Assembly (NCBI RefSeq): GCF_004345645.1
Contig: NZ_SLWS01000005.1
Location: 62,001 to 126,000, forward strand
Origin: Actinocrispum wychmicini
GTDB taxonomy: Bacteria > Actinomycetota > Actinomycetes > Mycobacteriales > Pseudonocardiaceae
DNA length: 64,000 bases
Direction of reading: 5' to 3'
Shown in pieces: positions 8,710 through 21,700 of this stretch (position 1 is the stretch's first letter; each line of letters starts with the position of its first letter). The notes beneath the pieces were generated by a model. That model saw only the letters and a list, made by a program, of their open reading frames with translations. It was not told the DNA's origin and made no database searches. A program made the position numbers and the translations under genes.

Positions 8710-9597
8710 ATGAGCCGCCCCGCGCGCCTCGGAGTGGGCGTGGTGTCCGCCGGCCGGGTGGGTGTGGTGTTGGGTGCCGCCCTGGCCAGGGCCGGTCACG
8801 CCGTGGTCGCCGCGTCCGGGGTCTCCCGGGAGTCGGTCCGACGGGCCGAGGAGATGCTGCCGGGGGTGCCGCTGCTGCCGCCGGACGAGGTGGTGAGCAA
8901 GGCGGACCTGGTGCTGTTCGCGTTGCCCGACGACGCGCTGTCGGGGATGGTCCGCGGGCTCGCCGCGACCGGCTCGCTGCGGCCCGGACAGATCGTGGTG
9001 CACACGTCCGGCGCGTCCGGCGTCGAGGTCCTCGGCCCGGCCGCCGACCATGGCGCGTTGCCGCTGGCGCTGCATCCCGTGATGACGTTCACCGGCCGTC
9101 CGGAGGACCTGGACCGGCTGACGGCCTGCTCGATCGGGATCACCGCGGCCGACGGCGACGACACCGCGTGGAACGTGGGCGAGGCGCTCGTCGTGGAGAT
9201 GGGCTCGGATCCCGTACGTGTCCCGTCCGCCGCCCGTCCGGCGTACCACGCGGCCTTGACGCACGGCGCGAACCACCTGATGACGTTGGTCGGCGACGCG
9301 GTGGAACTGTTGCGGCGGGCCGACATCGGCACACCCGAGCGGCTGATCGGCCCGCTGTTGTCGGCGGCACTGGACAACGCGCTGCGGCACGGCGACCGCG
9401 CGCTGACCGGCCCGGTCGCCCGCGGCGACGCCGGGACCGTCCGCAAACACATGGAAGTGTTGCGGGACAAGGCACCTGAGATGCTGCCGGCGTACCGGGA
9501 ACTGGCCAGGCGGACGGCGTACCGCGCCGCCGACAGCGGACTGCTGCGCGCGGATCTCGCGCCGGACGTGTTCGACGCCATCAACGAGGAGCGCTGA
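8710..9597 (+). CDS. Rossmann-like/DUF2520 protein, candidate ketopantoate reductase
   Basis: A 295-residue two-domain protein. The N-terminal Rossmann fold begins VGVVSAGRVGVVLGAALARAG, a glycine-rich dinucleotide site. The helical C-terminal DUF2520 domain contains HALTHGANHLMTLVGDAVEL-like sequence. A clear GGAGGAG Shine-Dalgarno precedes ATG at 8710. The stop directly abuts the GTG of panC, so it heads the pantothenate operon. Known family members include PanG-type ketopantoate reductases that replace PanE. Position and fold make this the likely pantoate-forming enzyme, but that role is inferred. Confidence 0.85.
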   Translation: MSRPARLGVGVVSAGRVGVVLGAALARAGHAVVAASGVSRESVRRAEEMLPGVPLLPPDEVVSKADLVLFALPDDALSGMVRGLAATGSLRPGQIVVHTSGASGVEVLGPAADHGALPLALHPVMTFTGRPEDLDRLTACSIGITAADGDDTAWNVGEALVVEMGSDPVRVPSAARPAYHAALTHGANHLMTLVGDAVELLRRADIGTPERLIGPLLSAALDNALRHGDRALTGPVARGDAGTVRKHMEVLRDKAPEMLPAYRELARRTAYRAADSGLLRADLAPDVFDAINEER

Positions 9598-10488
9598 GTG
9601 ACCGCCACCCCCCAGTTCACCCGCGGCCGGCTGCACGTGCACAGTGACCCGCAGGACGTCGTCCGGGTCACCCGCGCGCTGCGGGCGACCGGCAACAAGA
9701 TCGTGCTCGTGCCGACCATGGGCGCCCTGCACGCCGGCCACCGCGAGCTGATCAGGCGCGCCCGCAACATCCCGAACACCATCCTGGTGGTGTCCATCTT
9801 CGTGAACCCGTTGCAGTTCGGGCCGAACGAGGACCTGTCGCGCTACCCGCGGCCGTTGGAGGCGGACCTGGCGGCCTGCGCCGAGGAGCGCGTGGAGATC
9901 GTGTTCACGCCTGAGCCGCACCACATGTACCCGCCGGGCTCGCAGGTGACTGTCCACCCTGGACCGTTGGGTGCCGAGCTGGAGGGGGCTGTGCGGCCGG
10001 GGCACTTCGAGGGTGTGCTCACGGTCGTGGCCAAGCTGTTCAACATCGTGCGGCCGGACTACGCGATGTTCGGCGAGAAGGACTACCAGCAGCTCGTGCT
10101 GGTCCGGCGGATGGCCGCGGACCTGGACATGGAGACCAGGGTGGTCGGGGTGCCGATCGTGCGCGAGTCCGACGGGCTGGCGATGTCGTCCCGGAACGTG
10201 TACCTGAACGAGGCTGAACGCCGGAGCGCGGTCGCGTTGTCCGCGGCGCTCACCGCCGGCGCGCACGCGGGGCGTGAGGGAGTGGAAGCGGTACGGAAGG
10301 CCGCCCTCGCGGTCCTGGCCGGCCACCCCGAGGTCGCGGTGGACTACCTCGAGGTACGGGACCCCGAGCTCGCCGACCCGGGCGAGCAGGGCGCGGCGCG
10401 GCTGCTGGTCGCGGCCAAGGTGGGGACCACCAGGCTGATCGACAACACCGGGTTGTGGCTGGGCGAACCGCCCGAGCCCGACCAGTAG
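9598..10488 (+). CDS. panC: Pantothenate synthetase (pantoate-beta-alanine ligase)
   Basis: Joins pantoate and beta-alanine with ATP to form pantothenate. Motifs visible are [11 protein letters not shown] (HxGH nucleotidylyl site), [27 protein letters not shown]-type sequence ([17 protein letters not shown]) and SSRNVYL. The 296-residue length is normal. GTG at 9598 directly follows the previous stop codon. It acts with PanD, which supplies beta-alanine, and CoaX, encoded just downstream. Confidence 0.96.
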   Translation: MTATPQFTRGRLHVHSDPQDVVRVTRALRATGNKIVLVPTMGALHAGHRELIRRARNIPNTILVVSIFVNPLQFGPNEDLSRYPRPLEADLAACAEERVEIVFTPEPHHMYPPGSQVTVHPGPLGAELEGAVRPGHFEGVLTVVAKLFNIVRPDYAMFGEKDYQQLVLVRRMAADLDMETRVVGVPIVRESDGLAMSSRNVYLNEAERRSAVALSAALTAGAHAGREGVEAVRKAALAVLAGHPEVAVDYLEVRDPELADPGEQGAARLLVAAKVGTTRLIDNTGLWLGEPPEPDQ

Positions 10489-10501
10489 AGGGGGTCTGTC
10501 C

Positions 10502-11005
10502 ATGCTGCGCACGATGCTGAAGTCCAAGATCCACCGGGCCACGGTCACCCAGGCCGACCTGCACTACGTGGGGTCGCTCACGGTCGACGCGGACCTGATG
10601 GACGCGGCCGACCTGCTGGCCGGCGAGCAGGTCACGGTCGTCGACGTGACCAACGGCGCCCGCCTGGAGACGTACGTCATCGAAGGCGAGCGGGGCACCG
10701 GCGTGCTCGGCATCAACGGCGCCGCGGCGCACCTCGTCCACCCGGGTGACCTGGTGATCGTGATCGCGTACGGGATCATGGACAACGCCGAGGCGGCCGC
10801 GTTCCGGCCGAAGGTCGTGTTCGTGGACGGCGAGAACAAGGTCGTGTCCCTGGACGACGACCCGGCGTACGTGCCCGAGGACTCCGGTCTGACCAGCGGC
10901 GGCGTCGTCGCTGAGACCGCCGACGCCGCGAAGCTGGACGCGCTGCTGATGCTCGATCCCGCAAGCAGATCTTCGGGCCTCCAGCCTGAGAACAATTCGA
11001 GGTAG
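10502..11005 (+). CDS. panD: Aspartate 1-decarboxylase
   Basis: A pyruvoyl enzyme that makes beta-alanine from aspartate. The self-processing site YVGS places the Gly24-Ser25 cleavage at the canonical position; Lys9 and the TNGARLETY and [10 protein letters not shown] blocks are conserved. The product is 167 residues, longer than the usual 126-140, because of a disordered C-terminal extension of about 35-40 residues ([16 protein letters not shown] onward). Similar tails occur in actinobacterial PanD. It lies 13 bp after panC and 3 bp before coaX. Confidence 0.96.
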   Translation: MLRTMLKSKIHRATVTQADLHYVGSLTVDADLMDAADLLAGEQVTVVDVTNGARLETYVIEGERGTGVLGINGAAAHLVHPGDLVIVIAYGIMDNAEAAAFRPKVVFVDGENKVVSLDDDPAYVPEDSGLTSGGVVAETADAAKLDALLMLDPASRSSGLQPENNSR

Positions 11006-11008
11006 CGA

Positions 11009-11791
11009 GTGCTGTTCGCGATCGACGTCGGCAACACCAACATCGTCCTTGGCCTGTACGACGGCCCGACGCTGGTCCACGACTGGCGGATGCGCACCGA
11101 CGCGCGGATGACCGCGGACGAGTTGGCCCTGACCATGCGTGGCCTGCTCGGCGCGGACGCGGACAAGGTCACGGCTGTGTCGGCGCTGTCCACAGTCCCG
11201 GCCGTGCTGCGGGAGTTGCGGGTGATGCTGGCCCGCTACTACGACAACGTGCCGAAGCTGATCGTGGAGCCAGGAGTGCGCACGGGTGTGCCGCTGCTGG
11301 TGGACAACCCGAAGGAGGTCGGCGGCGACCGGGTGATCAACACGCTCGCCGCGCACCACCTGTACAGCACGGCGTGTGTGGTGGTGGATTTCGGGACGTC
11401 CACGAACATCGACGTGATCTCCGCGCGGGGCGAGTTCCTCGGCGGGGTGTTCGCGCCCGGCATCGAGATCTCGGTGGACGCGTTGGCCGCACGCGCGGCC
11501 GCGCTACGCAAGGTCGAGGTCGTCCGGCCGAGGTCGGTGATCGGCAAGAACACCGTGGAGTGCCTGCAGTCCGGGATCCTGTACGGCTTCACCGGCCAGG
11601 TCGACGGGCTGGTCCGGCGGATCGTCCGTGAGCTGCACGACCAGGGCCACGAGAAGGACGGGCCGGTCACGGTGATCGCGACCGGCGGCCTGGCCCCGGT
11701 GGTGGTGGCCGAGTCGGAGACGATCCAGCACCACCACCCGGACCTGACCCTGCTCGGCCTGCGCCTGGTCTTCGAACGCAACCAACGCTAG
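11009..11791 (+). CDS. coaX: Type III pantothenate kinase
   Basis: Phosphorylates pantothenate, the first committed step of CoA synthesis. The N-terminal phosphate motif is DVGNTNIVLGLYDG. Other conserved features are VVVDFGTSTNIDVIS, with its catalytic Asp, and LGGVFAPGIEIS. The 260-residue length is standard. GTG at 11009 follows panD by 3 bp. The last 4 bases overlap the convergent methyltransferase gene. Confidence 0.95.
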   Translation: MLFAIDVGNTNIVLGLYDGPTLVHDWRMRTDARMTADELALTMRGLLGADADKVTAVSALSTVPAVLRELRVMLARYYDNVPKLIVEPGVRTGVPLLVDNPKEVGGDRVINTLAAHHLYSTACVVVDFGTSTNIDVISARGEFLGGVFAPGIEISVDALAARAAALRKVEVVRPRSVIGKNTVECLQSGILYGFTGQVDGLVRRIVRELHDQGHEKDGPVTVIATGGLAPVVVAESETIQHHHPDLTLLGLRLVFERNQR

Positions 11792-12537
11792 CGACGGCGG
11801 GTTTTCACGGCGATCGTGCGGAGTGGCAGGTCGAACTCGCCGTTCGCGGTCTCCGGCTGGGCTTTCAGGTAGGTCAGCAGCCGGGTCAGCGCCGCGGTCC
11901 GGTCCGCTTCGCTCGCCACCAGCATGTGCGAGTGGGTCGCGACCGTCGCGGCCAGGCTTTCCGCGGTACGGCGGAAGGAGTGGTCGAACGTGTCCCGTTC
12001 GAACGGGCCGAACAGGGGGTGGCCGTCCGGCAGCGGGCCTTGGGACGTGGTGCGGCTGACGCCGGTGCGGACCAGTTCCTCGTAGCGCGCGACCCAAGGG
12101 ACGTCGGGGTTCTCGTAGTTCCAGAACGCGCCGAGCATGCCGCCGGGCCGGAGCACGCGGCCGATCTCGTCGAGCGCCTTGGCCACGTCGAACCAGTGGA
12201 ACGCCTGGCCGACCAGGACGGCGTCGACCGATCCGGCCGGCAACGGGATGTCCTCGGCCGTCCCGGTCATCGCCTCAGCCTCGGGAAATCGTTTACTCAG
12301 CTCGGCCAGCATCTCGGCGTCCGGCTCGACGGCGGTCACCCGTAGACCGCGCGCGAGCAGGGACTGGGTGAGTTTCCCCGTTCCCGCGGCCAGATCGAGG
12401 ACGTTCTCGGTGCCCTTGCCGAGTACCCAGCCGATCGCGGCGTCGGGATAGTCCGGCCGGTGTTCGGCGTAGGCAGCGGCCTGCGCGCCGAAGGACGCGG
12501 CCCGGCGGGCGTGCAGCTCTGCGTCGGGATTGGTCAC
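11788..12537 (-). CDS. Class I SAM-dependent methyltransferase
   Basis: A 249-residue protein with the class I fold: motif [12 protein letters not shown], an acidic VEPDAEML after strand 2, and a later [10 protein letters not shown] typical of the UbiE/Methyltransf_11 group. The substrate is unknown. GTG at 12537 is chosen because homology begins near [17 protein letters not shown]; the longer reading from 12624 would overlap lysS. Transcribed divergently from lysS across 63 bp. Confidence 0.85.
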   Translation of the reverse strand: MTNPDAELHARRAASFGAQAAAYAEHRPDYPDAAIGWVLGKGTENVLDLAAGTGKLTQSLLARGLRVTAVEPDAEMLAELSKRFPEAEAMTGTAEDIPLPAGSVDAVLVGQAFHWFDVAKALDEIGRVLRPGGMLGAFWNYENPDVPWVARYEELVRTGVSRTTSQGPLPDGHPLFGPFERDTFDHSFRRTAESLAATVATHSHMLVASEADRTAALTRLLTYLKAQPETANGEFDLPLRTIAVKTRRR

Positions 12538-12600
12538 CCTGCCCAACGTAGAGGTAACCCGTTGGCAGCCGCATACCACTTTTCCGTACGCTTTACGTCC

Positions 12601-14109
12601 GTGACTGAGCAGCACGAATCGCACGAGTTGGAACCCGACGAGCTACCCGAGCAGATGCGTGTCCGCCGGGAGAAGCGGGAACGGCTGCTCGCGGAGGGTA
12701 AGCAGCCCTATCCGGTGGAACTGCCGCGCACGCACTCCCTCGCCGAAGTGCGCGCGACACATTCCGACCTTCCGCCCGAATCGTCCACCGGCGATGTGGT
12801 CGGCGTCACCGGTCGGGTGATGTTCATCCGGAACACCGGCAAGCTCTGCTTCGCCACCCTCCGGGAAGGCGACGGAACCGAACTGCAGGCGATGCTGAGC
12901 CTTCGCGAGGTCGGCGAGGAAGCGCTTTCCGCCTGGAAGTCGGACGTCGATCTGGGTGATCACGTTTTCGTGCACGGCGAAGTGGTGACGTCCAAGCGCG
13001 GCGAGCTGTCGGTGATGGCCGACGAGTGGCGGATGGCCGCGAAGGCGTTGCGGCCACTGCCGAACTCCTACAAGGCGTTGGCCGAGGAAACTCGTATTCG
13101 GCAGCGTTATGTCGACCTCATCATGCGGCCGGAAGCCCGCGACATGGTCCGCAACCGGGCGGCGGTCATCCGATCATTGCGGGAAAGCTTCCACCGGCGC
13201 GGGTTCACCGAGGTCGAAACGCCGATGTTGCAGACCCTGCACGGCGGTGCGACCGCTCGTCCGTTCGTGACCCACTCGAACGCCTTCGACACCGAGCTGT
13301 ATCTCCGGATCGCGCCCGAGCTGTACCTGAAGCGGTGCGTGGTCGGCGGGATCGAGAAGGTGTTCGAGATCAACCGAAACTTCCGCAATGAGGGCAGCGA
13401 TTCCTCACATTCGCCGGAGTTCGCGATGCTGGAGTTCTACCAGGCTTACGGCACATACGACTCGATGGCGGTACTGAGCCGTGAGCTGGTCCAGGAGGCC
13501 GCGGACACCGTTTTCGGCGGCCAGGTGGTCACGTGGGCGGACGGTACCGAGTACGACCTTTCCGGTGAATGGTCGTCGCTGACAATGTACGGCTCGTTGT
13601 CCGAGGCCCTCGGCGAGCCGGTCACGCCGGCGACGTCGGTCGAGGAACTGCGCAAGCACGCCGACGGACACGACCTGGAGGTGGCCCCCGACCTCGGGCA
13701 CGGCAAGCTGGTCGAGGAGCTGTGGGAGCACCTGGTCGGCAACGGCCTGACCGCGCCCACTTTCGTCCGGGATTTCCCGGTGGAGACTTCGCCGCTGACC
13801 CGTGAGCACCGCGACACGCCCGGGGTGGCCGAAAAGTGGGATCTCTACATCCGTGGTTTCGAGCTCGGCACCGGATACTCCGAGCTGGTCGATCCGGTCG
13901 TCGAACGGCAAAGGCTGACCGATCAGGCCAGGTTGGGCGCTGCCGGCGACGATGAGGCGATGCGGTTGGACGAGGACTTTCTGCGCGCACTGGAGTACGG
14001 AATGCCGCCCAGTGGTGGAGTCGGAATCGGGATCGACCGCCTGTTGATGGCACTGACCGGACTGGGCATCAGGGAGACGATCCTGTTCCCGATCGTTCGG
14101 CCGGAATGA
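12601..14109 (+). CDS. lysS: Lysyl-tRNA synthetase, class II
   Basis: Charges tRNA-Lys. The 502-residue protein has an N-terminal OB anticodon-binding domain (about residues 55-150) and a class II catalytic core with motif 2 [14 protein letters not shown] and motif 3 [15 protein letters not shown]. Motif 2 reads SSHSPEF rather than the TRHNPEF of E. coli enzymes. The GTG start at 12601 opens the recognised N terminus; an in-frame GTG at 12460 would run into the opposite gene. It lies next to lsr2 and clpC as in M. tuberculosis. Confidence 0.96.
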   Translation: MTEQHESHELEPDELPEQMRVRREKRERLLAEGKQPYPVELPRTHSLAEVRATHSDLPPESSTGDVVGVTGRVMFIRNTGKLCFATLREGDGTELQAMLSLREVGEEALSAWKSDVDLGDHVFVHGEVVTSKRGELSVMADEWRMAAKALRPLPNSYKALAEETRIRQRYVDLIMRPEARDMVRNRAAVIRSLRESFHRRGFTEVETPMLQTLHGGATARPFVTHSNAFDTELYLRIAPELYLKRCVVGGIEKVFEINRNFRNEGSDSSHSPEFAMLEFYQAYGTYDSMAVLSRELVQEAADTVFGGQVVTWADGTEYDLSGEWSSLTMYGSLSEALGEPVTPATSVEELRKHADGHDLEVAPDLGHGKLVEELWEHLVGNGLTAPTFVRDFPVETSPLTREHRDTPGVAEKWDLYIRGFELGTGYSELVDPVVERQRLTDQARLGAAGDDEAMRLDEDFLRALEYGMPPSGGVGIGIDRLLMALTGLGIRETILFPIVRPE

Positions 14110-14229
14110 AACAGGCGGGTTCGGCTGGTTGAAAGTCGTCGATTTGCGCTACCGTACGCGTACAGAGTATTGATTGCATGCCGGGCACGCGAGCTATCCG
14201 CACCAGCATTCTTCTCTAGGAGGCGACGT

Positions 14230-14583
14230 ATGGCGCAGAAGGTCACCGTGACCCTCGTCGACGACATTGACGGTTCAGAGGCCGAGGAGACCCTCGAGTT
14301 CGGGCTGGACGGCGTTTCGTACCAGATCGACCTGTCCGGGGGCAATGCTGAGAAGCTCAGGTCGGTGCTGAGCGACTACGTGGATCACGCGCGTCGTTCC
14401 GGTGGCCGAAAGCGTGCGCCCGGAAGGCCGCCGGTGACCGGCCGGCCGCCCCGGACCGCGGCCGTTGACCGCGACCAGAACCAGGCTATTCGGGAGTGGG
14501 CGCGGAAGAAGGGATACAAAGTATCCGACCGCGGCCGTATCCCGAAGGAAGTCACCGAGGCGTACCACAACAACCGGGATTGA
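14230..14583 (+). CDS. lsr2: Lsr2 nucleoid-associated protein
   Basis: A histone-like protein that bridges DNA and silences AT-rich genes. The 117-residue product has the N-terminal dimerisation domain ([18 protein letters not shown] to about residue 57), a basic linker, and a C-terminal DNA-binding domain with the minor-groove RGR motif in [13 protein letters not shown] at 14230 follows a strong AGGAGG; an upstream in-frame start at 14170 is not needed. The 120-bp upstream region contains a 10-bp palindrome GTACGCGTAC at 14154-14163. A canonical terminator follows. Confidence 0.97.
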   Translation: MAQKVTVTLVDDIDGSEAEETLEFGLDGVSYQIDLSGGNAEKLRSVLSDYVDHARRSGGRKRAPGRPPVTGRPPRTAAVDRDQNQAIREWARKKGYKVSDRGRIPKEVTEAYHNNRD

Positions 14584-14612
14584 GTTACCGCCTCGAAACC
14601 GAAGGCTTTACC

Positions 14613-14640
14613 GGCCCGTGGCCCCGCCACGGGCCTTTTT
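14613..14640 (+). terminator. Rho-independent terminator of lsr2
   Basis: A 9-bp GC-rich stem (14613-14621 with 14627-14635) and a CCCCG loop are followed directly by five T residues. It starts 30 bp after the lsr2 stop. Confidence 0.9.
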
Positions 14641-14666
14641 ACGGCCTGACCTGCCCTTGGTCGTCG

Positions 14667-14682
14667 GTTAGGCTTGCCTAAC
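14667..14682. promoter_or_regulatory. Putative iron box (DtxR/IdeR/DmdR family operator)
   Basis: The perfect palindrome GTTAGGC-TT-GCCTAAC resembles the right-hand core of the actinobacterial iron-box consensus. It lies 24 bp before the siderophore-type ABC ATPase, where iron-dependent repression would be expected. The outer TTAGG half of the 19-bp consensus is only partly matched. Confidence 0.65.
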
Positions 14683-14705
14683 TGAGGACAGGCTATGCTG
14701 CTGGG

Positions 14706-15524
14706 GTGGCTGGAGGCATGCAGGTGGAGACCCCGGTGCGGTTACGCGCGAGCGGGGTCGGGCTCGGGTACGGCGAGCGACTGGTGGTCGACGACCTCGA
14801 CCTGGACGTGCCGCAGGGCACGGTCACGTCGGTGATCGGCCCGAACGGCTGCGGCAAGTCGACGCTGCTGCGCGCGCTGGGTCGGCTCCTGTCGCCCCGG
14901 TCGGGTGAAGTGCTGCTGGACGGCAAACGGATCGACAAGCTGCCGACCAAGCAGGTCGCGCGGACCGTCGGCCTCCTGCCGCAGACCCCGTCCGCGCCGG
15001 ACGGCCTCACCGTGGCCGACCTGGTCGCCCGCGGCCGGCACCCGCACCAGACCTGGTACCGGCAGTGGTCGGTGGAGGACGAGGCCGCGGTGACCGACGC
15101 GCTGAAGCTCACCGGCATGGACGAGCACGCCCAGCGCGTCGTCGACGAACTGTCCGGCGGGCAGCGGCAGCGCGCGTGGATCTCGATGACCCTGGCCCAG
15201 GGGACCGACCTGCTGCTGCTCGACGAGCCGATCACGTACCTCGACCTGGCCCACCAGGTGGACGTGCTCGACCTGGTCCAGCACCTGCACGCCACCCGCG
15301 GCACGACCGTCGTCATGGTGTTGCACGACCTGAACCTCGCGGCGAGGTACTCCGATCGGCTGGTGGCCATGCGGGCGGGTCACATCGTCGCCCACGGCGA
15401 CCCGCACGACGTGCTCACCGAGGACCTGCTGCGGGACGTGTTCGACCTGGACGCCAAGATCCTGACGGATCCGGTGGCCGGCACGCCGATGGTCATCCCG
15501 ATCGGCTCCCGCCATAGGGTTTGA
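14706..15524 (+). CDS. Ferric-siderophore/haem-type ABC transporter ATP-binding protein
   Basis: A 272-residue ATPase of the FecE/FepC class. It has Walker A GPNGCGKST, Q-loop LLPQTPSAPDG, signature LSGGQRQRAW, Walker B LLLLDEPITYLDL and H-loop VLHDLN. The YLDLAHQVDVLDLV sequence after Walker B is characteristic of siderophore importers. No permease or binding-protein gene is adjacent, so it must serve components encoded elsewhere. An iron-box-like palindrome lies just upstream. GTG at 14706 is used; ATG at 14718 is possible, but its GGAGG is only 1 base away. Confidence 0.88.
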   Translation: MAGGMQVETPVRLRASGVGLGYGERLVVDDLDLDVPQGTVTSVIGPNGCGKSTLLRALGRLLSPRSGEVLLDGKRIDKLPTKQVARTVGLLPQTPSAPDGLTVADLVARGRHPHQTWYRQWSVEDEAAVTDALKLTGMDEHAQRVVDELSGGQRQRAWISMTLAQGTDLLLLDEPITYLDLAHQVDVLDLVQHLHATRGTTVVMVLHDLNLAARYSDRLVAMRAGHIVAHGDPHDVLTEDLLRDVFDLDAKILTDPVAGTPMVIPIGSRHRV

Positions 15525-15529
15525 TGGCA

Positions 15530-15707
15530 GTGTTCGATTGTCCTCGCTTCGCTCGGACGGCTTGGCCGCCTGAAGCCGGTCATTTCCACCCCAGCCCACG
15601 CGACCGACATCTTCGCTCGGGGCTGGCCGCCGCTGGGCTTGGGGCGATGTCGGGCGTGTTCTGGGGCGTAAATGACCGGCGCGGCCAAGCGGGGGCTGGT
15701 GTCGGCG
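15530..15707. repeat. Dispersed palindromic repeat, copy B (inverted)
   Basis: The reverse complement of this stretch matches copy A (7320-7499) almost base for base, with a few substitutions and single-base indels. It begins 5 bp after the siderophore ATPase stop codon. The orientation is opposite to copies A and C relative to the sequence. The remainder of the 526-bp gap to clpC holds the clpC regulatory region. Confidence 0.85.
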
Positions 15708-15785
15708 TGGCCAGGCGGGCCTCCTTGAGTTGCCTGCCGTGTATGTCTGGTCATCGGTTGGTCGGCTGATCTGAACGGGTGATTG

Positions 15786-15801
15786 TGTGACCGCGGTCAC
15801 G
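15786..15801. promoter_or_regulatory. CRP/GlxR-like operator upstream of clpC
   Basis: TGTGA-CCGCGG-TCACG matches the CRP-family consensus TGTGA-N6-TCACA at 9 of 10 specified bases, and its inner 14 bp are perfectly palindromic. It lies about 250 bp upstream of the clpC ATG. Confidence 0.5.
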
Positions 15802-15813
15802 CGGGTGTGGGGC

Positions 15814-15836
15814 CGTGTTCGCGGACAGCGGACACG
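15814..15836. promoter_or_regulatory. ClgR-like inverted repeat upstream of clpC
   Basis: Nine-base arms CGTGTTCGC and GCGGACACG (one mismatch) are separated by 5 bp. The core has the CGC-N5-GCG spacing of ClgR operators, which in actinobacteria control clpC and clpP genes. It lies about 215 bp before clpC. The match is partial, since the right half reads GCGGA instead of GCGAA. Confidence 0.5.
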
Positions 15837-16050
15837 TTCCATCTTCCGGAATCCGAACCCGTGTCCGCACGTTGTAAGGGATGTTGGGGATGACGGTGAC
15901 CTGCGCAGCGGGTCTGTCACCAATCTGTGGTCGCGCGTGGCACTGAGCGCGATGGGCTGGGCGACTACAGTGGTCCTACGGTGCTGAATCCACCAAGCGG
16001 GAAAACTTCGGTGGGATTAGGGCCGCCGGCGCAGCAGTCAGGGAGTGCGA

Positions 16051-18603
<2,553 letters not shown>

Positions 18604-18617
18604 TCCAGTAGTTCGTA

Positions 18618-18669
18618 CGCACACGAAGAGGGGCGGCTCCCGCGAGGGAACCGCCCCTCTTCGTGTGCG
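18618..18669 (+). terminator. Strong hairpin terminator of clpC
   Basis: Arms of 24 nt (18618-18641 and 18646-18669) pair with a single mismatch around a GCGA loop. There is no T tract. It lies 15 bp after the clpC stop and insulates the following regulator gene, which starts 35 bp later. Confidence 0.88.
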
Positions 18670-18703
18670 CGGGTGACAAACTGACATCTGGGAAGCTGGA
18701 CAC

Positions 18704-21700
18704 ATGCGGGTTGCGATGTTGGGGCCGCTCAGCCTTCGGGACGCCGCCGACCGGGAGATCGAGGTCGGCGGGATCCGGCTGCGCATGCTGCTGGTCCGGC
18801 TCGCGCTGGACGCCGGCCGGATCGTGCCGAACGAGTCCCTGATCGACGGCCTGTGGGGCGAGCGGCCACCGGTCGACGCGACGAACGCCTTGCAGTCGTT
18901 GGTGTCCAGGCTGCGCAAGGCCGGGATCGCCAAGCAGTTGGAGTCCCATTCGATCGGCTATTCGTTGGCCGCCACCGATGTGGACGTGCACACGTTCGAG
19001 CGGCTGGCCGCCGAGGGGGGCCGGCTGCTGCGCGAGGGCCAGACCAACCGGGCTGCCGAAGTCCTCAGGGAGGCGCTGGACTTGTGGCGCGGGCCGGCGC
19101 TGGTGGACGTCGCCGACGCGCCCTTCGCCGGGCCCACGGTCGCCCGGCTCGCGGAGCAACGGCTGACCGCCCTTGAGGATCGTGTTGACGCCGACATCCG
19201 GCGCGGCCGGGACGCCGACGTGATCGTCGAGCTGTACGCGCTCACCCGGGAGCATCCGCTGCGGGAACGCCTGGCGGGCCTGCTGATCCAGGCCCTGCAC
19301 GGGGTCGGCCGGCAGGCGGACGCGATCAACGCGTTCGAGACCGTGAAACGTGCCCTCGCCGACGAGCTCGGTGTCGATCCCGGGCCGCAGCTGCGGGAGA
19401 TCCACCTGGCCGTGCTACGGGAGAAGCCGGCGAAGACGCCCGGCACGGCCCTGCCCGCCCAGTTGACCAGCTTTGTCGGGCGGCACACCGAACTGGCTGA
19501 GCTGGGCAAGGTCGACGACCGGCTGGTCACGTTGGTCGGTCCGGGCGGTGTCGGCAAGACCCGGCTGGCGACCGAGGCCGCCGGCCGGGTGACCGGGCGG
19601 GTCTGGTTCGTGCACCTCGCCGGCCTGCGGGAGGCCGTCGACGTTCCGGTCGCGCTCGCCGCCGCGCTCGGCCTGGGCGACATCCGGGTGCCCGACGGGC
19701 CTGGCATATGGACCATCAAGACCATGGACGTGACCACGCGCCTGGTGGACGCCCTGAAGAACCGCGCGGACCTGGTGGTGCTGGACAACTGTGAGCACCT
19801 GATCTCGGCGGCGGCGAACCTGGCGGACACGCTGTTGGCCGGCTGCCCGACGCTGCGGATCATGGCCACCAGCCGGGAACCCCTTGCCATCACCGGGGAA
19901 ACGCTTGTGCCGGTGGGGCCGCTGGACCTGCCGGACGAGCAGGCGTCGCCCGACCAGGCGATGGAACGGGCCGCGGTCCGGCTGTTCCTGGACCGGGCGG
20001 TCGCGGTCCGGCCCGGGTTCACTGTGGACGAGCACAACGTCGCGGCGGTGGTGGCGATCTGCCGCCAGCTGGACGGGCTGCCGCTGGCGTTGGAACTGGC
20101 CGCGGCGCGGCTGCGGTCGATGACGGTCGGGCAGGTCGTGGAACGCTTGGACGACCGGTTCCGGCTGTTGACCGGCGGCAGCCGGACGTCCCTGCCACGC
20201 CACCAGACGCTGGGCGCGGTGGTCGAGTGGAGCTGGGGTCTGCTGAGCGAGCCGGAACGGACGCTCGCCGGCCGGCTCTCGGTGTTCGCCACCGGGGCCA
20301 CTTTGGAAGCGGTGACCGCGGTCTGCGCGGGTGACGACCTGCCGTCGGCCGATGTGTTGTACGTGTTGGCGTCCCTGGTGGAGAAGTCGCTCGTCGAAGC
20401 CATCGAAGGCGCAGACGGTGTGCCCAGATACCGGATGCTGCAGACCGTCCGGGCGTTCGCCGCCGCCCGGCTCGTCGACGCGGACGAGGTCCGGGCCAGG
20501 TTCACCGGGTACATGCTGGCCATGATCGAGGAGCTCGAACCGAAGCTGCGCGGCCCGGACCAGCTCGGCCATCTGGCCACAATGGACGCTGACCGGCAGA
20601 ACATCCTTGCCGCGCTGCGGATCGCGGTCGACCGCGGTGACGGCGACACGTCGTTCCGGATCGGCGCCGCGTGGACGTGGTACTGGCTGTTGCGCCAGGG
20701 CGCGTTCGCCGACATGTCGTCGGAGCACTCGTTGCCGTTGGAACGCATGAAGTCGCTCGCCGCGCAGGCTCCACCGGACGCCCAGGCGGCCGTGCGGATC
20801 CTGGAGATGGCAGGAGATCTCGGCATCCCGGACCGTCCGCTCGTGGTCGAGATGATCGACGTGTGCCGCGAACTGGGGCCGGGGTCGCGCTATCCCGTGC
20901 TGGTCCTGCTGGAGCCGATCGCGAACTTGCTTGCGGGCGACCATGCCGAGGCGGTGGCGTCCCTCGCGCGCACCCTTCGCAACCGGGATCCCTGGGTGCG
21001 TGCCGCGGTCGCGTCCTGTGCCGCGATGATCGTGATCAACCTGGGCGATCTCGACCGGGCCGAGCGGTGGTTCCGGCACGGCGTCCGCGCGTTTCGCCGG
21101 CTCGGCGACCGGTGGGGGCTGATGCTGAGCCTGTCCGGCCTGGGTGAGATCAAGTCGATCCGCGGTGACATCACCGGCGCGATCGCGGACATGACCGAGT
21201 CCGCGAAGCTGGAGGCCGAGATGGGGCCATTGTCGAACCCGCCGATGACCTGTGCCCGGATCGCCGAACAACTCCACCGCGCCGGGGATCTCGACGGCGC
21301 CGAGCGTGAGCTCATGCAGGTGTTGCGGATCAGCGAGGAACTGGTCCAGCCCACGGTCACCGTCGCCATCCGCTGCCGGCTCGGTGCGGTCGCCAGGGCT
21401 CGCGGCGACCTGGTGGCGGCCAGGGAGCACCTCGTGGTGGCCAGGGAGATCGCGGAGGCACTGGGGCACACCTTGACCGACAACCTGGTGTCCTGGGTCG
21501 ACTGCGTGGAGATGTGGGTGCTGGCCGACGAGGGCAGGGTGGCCGAGGCCCGTGCGCTCGGCCGTTCGGCCCTGTCCGCGATCCAGAGCGGCTTCATGGC
21601 CGACAACCAGGGCACCGCCTCCGTGGGTGAGGCGTTGGCGGCCGCGGCGGCGGCCGACGGCGACCTGCCGCTGGCGGCCCGGTTGCTGGGCGTCAGCGCG

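Noticed and set aside
14154-14163. GTACGCGTAC palindrome upstream of lsr2 as an operator
   Set aside because: Ten bp is too short, and the base composition too common, to support a regulatory call on its own.
15521-15769. 82-residue frame within repeat copy B
   Set aside because: Its middle part also appears as a minus-strand frame in copy A because the DNA is repeated; a non-coding repeat explains both.
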